From positions 868,001 through 932,000 of the forward strand of contig JAWZYV010015837.1 in the NCBI GenBank assembly GCA_038373885.1: a stretch of DNA of 64,000 nucleotides, in the 5' to 3' direction. The notes under the pieces were generated by a model, which saw nothing but the letters and a program-made list of their open reading frames with translations, searched no databases and was not told where the DNA came from. Numbering within the stretch: position 1 is the stretch's first letter; each line of letters opens with the position of its first letter. The stretch comes from Cheiracanthium punctorium (lineage: Eukaryota; Arthropoda; Arachnida; Araneae; Cheiracanthiidae). Below, in pieces: positions 61,223-64,000 of the stretch. A program made the position numbers and the translations under genes.

Positions 61223-62469
61223 CTAGAATAACTTAAGTAACAAACAAGCTTTTTTGCACATTCAACTTACTTTAACTGTTTCAAAAACATTTTACTTGAC
61301 AGTTTGCACTATTAAATGTGCAATAATTGTACAACTGTTTGTTAAATGTCTAATAGAATTGTGTATGCAGAGGTATGTAGCGATGGTAGAAGAATCCAAA
61401 ATAAACGCACTTTTCCGTAAAGAACAGGATCGCAAATGTTATCTACGTGGAACAAAATGTTATGTGTTGTTCCTCCAATATCATAAACAACGGTTTTTCT
61501 CTCAACAAACCAAATCAGTTCAAGTAAAATAAGATATCTATCTACACATTAAAATGAGTCATTTTTGATAAAAAGTAAATTTAGTTTAGAAAACCATGGT
61601 ATAAATTAAACTTCGCATAAAAAATAACAATAAATTAATAAAAATAAACTATTTGGTACACGAAGGAAACTAGCAAACGTTATCGCAAAAAATTTTCACC
61701 TACTTCTTGTAAAAAATGTTTATTTTATTGTTCAGTTATTGTTTTGTTTGTTATGTTATTTTGAACTTTTTTCTCTGTAGGGGAACATACTGCATTTTCT
61801 TAGTTTTGTACCATCGACTACTAAAAACAGATTTTTACGGGCATTTATTTCTACACAAGATTTGTTTTCCTGTTTTGCTTTCCAGTGGCTGGGTCAGAAG
61901 TTGGGTATAGGCCTACGAGCACCGGAGCTGTTGGTCATTTCATTATAATAGGGGATGCCTAGTAGGCATGTCAACGTTGATATCAACAAATTGTCTCTTA
62001 ATTTTGAACTCTTTCCAAATGAGAGACCTAGAGCTTCGATTGGTAACCCTAGAGGTCCTGTTTGGACATGAAATTGAACAGGACATTGTAACAATGACAA
62101 ATATTCCGTGCCCTCTTTAGTACAGAGCGGAGCGCGGCACGCTCAGTCAAGGGAGATGTTCGACTTTTCAAGCACTGACCAAACCGGTGCTGCTTAACTT
62201 TCAGTATACTGATGAGAACTGAGTTTAATATATTGAGCCTCGGACTTACAGATTTAAAGTAAATATACAAATATGTTTACAATGCATGATTTTTTCAAAC
62301 CCGTCCTGTTAATGGTACTCGGATAAGAGTGTTTAACACTTTTTAATGGCATGCTATTATGTGATTCAGTCTAAAAAATACAATGGATGCACAATTGAGG
62401 ATTTCAAATTCTCTCTAGTTCGTGGTACTCGGACGAGAGGTAGTATTTCTATTTTTTCTTTAACGGGGT
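61223..62469. other. Mostly unassigned sequence
   Basis: The only notable item is the plus-strand stretch at 62007-62073 whose translation resembles part of the frame in the Tigger-like element at 41 kb. A 92-codon frame at 61254-61532 has no recognised motif. Confidence 0.45.
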
Positions 62470-62597
62470 ATTTGTCGGTCTCTTGTGCGGGGGGAGGGGT
62501 ATCCAGTGAACGGCCAACGTTACACCCTATGAACGGACGGCAAATTAACACCCTCGCCCAAGAGGGTAATCGAACCCGTTCGTGATAGAATGGTTCA
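62470..62597 (-). repeat. Possible SINE fragment cut by a MITE
   Basis: On the minus strand a B-box-like GGGTTCGATTACC is followed by GC-rich sequence unlike the surroundings. The upstream, tRNA-like end would lie beyond 62598, exactly where the TTAA-flanked MITE at 62602 begins. The SINE reading is an inference from the B box and composition only. Confidence 0.4.
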
Positions 62598-62601
62598 TTA
62601 A

Positions 62602-62887
62602 CCGTTTGACTGCTATGCAGCGCTATTGCGCTTTTGGAATGTACATCCTCCAAAAGAGGAATTCGAGCAAGAGAGAAATTTCCTACGTTGGTTTCGTATA
62701 TTAAAAATTATTTATCATAGAATATGAGTTAGGCTATGAATAAATATGGCATTCCATATTTCTACTAAGTCGTGCGTTTTTCAAAAACTCAATTATTTTT
62801 CGTAAATCTAAAATAGGAAATTTGTCTCTTGCTCGAATACTTTTATTGGAGGATGTATGAGGATTTTGATGGATAGCAGTCAAACGG
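62602..62887. mobile_element. TTAA-type MITE, third family
   Basis: The ends CCGTTTGACTGCTATGCA and, read inward, CCGTTTGACTGCTATCCA are flanked by TTAA (62598-62601, 62888-62891). Second inverted parts follow (TACATCCTCC and GGAGGATGTA; TCGAGCAAGAGA and TCTCTTGCTCGA). The 286-bp body is AT-rich and non-coding. The end structure is that of a piggyBac-like MITE. Confidence 0.88.
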
Positions 62888-62891
62888 TTAA

Positions 62892-64000
62892 ACTTTGTTT
62901 TCCAAGGAGCAGCACCGATTTACGACTTGATGCTTCATGACCCATTCCAGTGCTTGAAATGAATTCGGTCCCTTTGCGCATGTGTCATCACTCTGACATT
63001 GATGTTTCAAGTGGCAACACCCATATCAAGATATTTTGATTTTTCCATTAAAATATTTGAAGATATTTTAAGTTTAATGTCGCTGTGTAATACATGCTAT
63101 GACTATCAAATATAATGATCACGTATAAATGAATTCAAATATCTCGCCTATCGGTGCTTCATGTGGATTTACTCAATGTAAACTTAATACGCCGTTGGGG
63201 TTTATAGAGCTATCAGCTTTTCTAACTACTTACCATTAGCGAAAAATTCTCGATAGTAACACTTACGCAGTAGCGTTAGTTTACATAAATGCTGTCCGCT
63301 GATCTCCCTGCATCCAGCAGAATTCATTAAGTTGTCCATATTATACATGACAGGTCTCTGAACCGTACTTTAGAGAAGGTCCAATTAATTCATGCAGCCA
63401 AGAATACTGCATAAAAGCATTCTATACTCGAAGTGAGAGGCGCACACACGAAAAATATCACTAAATTAAGCACACATGTTCGAGCTTCATCACTAGCAAT
63501 CAGCTACAATCATCTTAAAATAGACAATGAAGCTTTTTCTGCCAATATAAGTAATCTGCGAACTTATTAGTTTGCATATTTTACTCATACTTCAAAATAA
63601 AATTAAAAAAATTATACTATTTTTTGTTTTATATAATTAGTCTGTGTATATTTATGCATGGCAAATATTTCGAGAACATTCAAATTACATCAAAATGTAC
63701 ACAATGTCATAAAATTAATAATTATTAAAAACTTAAAACTATTGGAAATGCTTAGTTAAGACAATAATTATCTTTTTACTTGGATTTTTACTACTTATTT
63801 CTAATCTCTTTCATTCATAATAATATTGAAAAAATAAAGTTGGACAAGAATATTTCTTATTTTAATAGCCATTCATGTTTATAAATTTATTCTATATCAC
63901 GTAAGTATTTTTTTCATTAAAAACAGTTTATAAGCAAGGATGCTTCAAATCTTTAGCAATTTTCGTGGCCCAAAATAATTAATGGTTTGGTATGAAACTG
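62892..64000. other. No gene recognised
   Basis: AT-rich sequence to the window edge. A weak resemblance of 63470-63530 to the mariner remnants near 24.96 and 37.2 kb was seen but is too faint to annotate. Confidence 0.45.

Noticed and set aside
63470..63530. Third copy of the post-channel mariner remnant
   Set aside because: Only a faint resemblance (CATGTTCGAGCTTCATCA); no translated motif supports it.

Overview
The window is about 64 kb of AT-rich, intron-and-repeat-style eukaryotic DNA. The metazoan ion-channel genes, the wealth of short hAT, piggyBac-like (TTAA) and mariner elements, and the tRNA-derived SINEs point to an arthropod. A spider or other arachnid is my best guess, but that is inference. 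There are no operons, prokaryotic signals, CRISPR arrays or rRNA genes. Protein-coding content is very low, and most short open frames are chance.

The only recognisable host genes are two intronless DEG/ENaC (degenerin/pickpocket/ASIC-like) sodium-channel genes on the + strand, at 23108-24681 and 35082-36658. The first is damaged only by a one-base frameshift in an A8 run. The second carries two frameshifts and an in-frame stop. They sit in a tandem array of three diverged copies of one segment. Unit 1 runs from 1 to about 25.7 kb, unit 2 from about 29.2 to 37.9 kb, and unit 3 starts at 38,982 and is traceable to about 50.9 kb. Matching blocks appear in the same order in each unit. Unit 1 is longer mainly because transposons have landed in it. 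A decayed antisense mariner-like transposase follows both channel genes, so that insertion predates the duplication.

The rest is a layered transposon graveyard, and many ends are readable to the base. Three copies of one G-run hAT MITE have perfect 8-bp target duplications (5147, 12269, 41567). Other hAT MITEs lie at 11872, 19226 and 53033. Two related 3.0-3.4 kb elements share the terminus TAGGGTGGAT and carry broken transposase genes on the minus strand (14577-17990, 45801-48840). A 2-kb non-autonomous hAT element sits inside a tandem host repeat (55749-57742). TTAA-flanked MITEs lie at 14952, 17068, 40478, 59326 and 62602. There are also a Tigger/pogo-like element (40998-41901), a mariner element (38171-38687), an element packed with CAAGCTTG motifs (3350-4364), a GGCCAA-rich inverted-repeat element (43685-44511) and several SINEs. 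From about 58 to 64 kb little is recognisable apart from a foldback element, one MITE and one candidate orphan exon at 61030-61222.

The most interesting themes are the birth and decay of a divergent DEG/ENaC cluster that lacks the usual His-Gly gating motif, and a well-resolved nesting history of elements that can be dated against the segmental duplications. I found no evidence for a wholly new molecular system.
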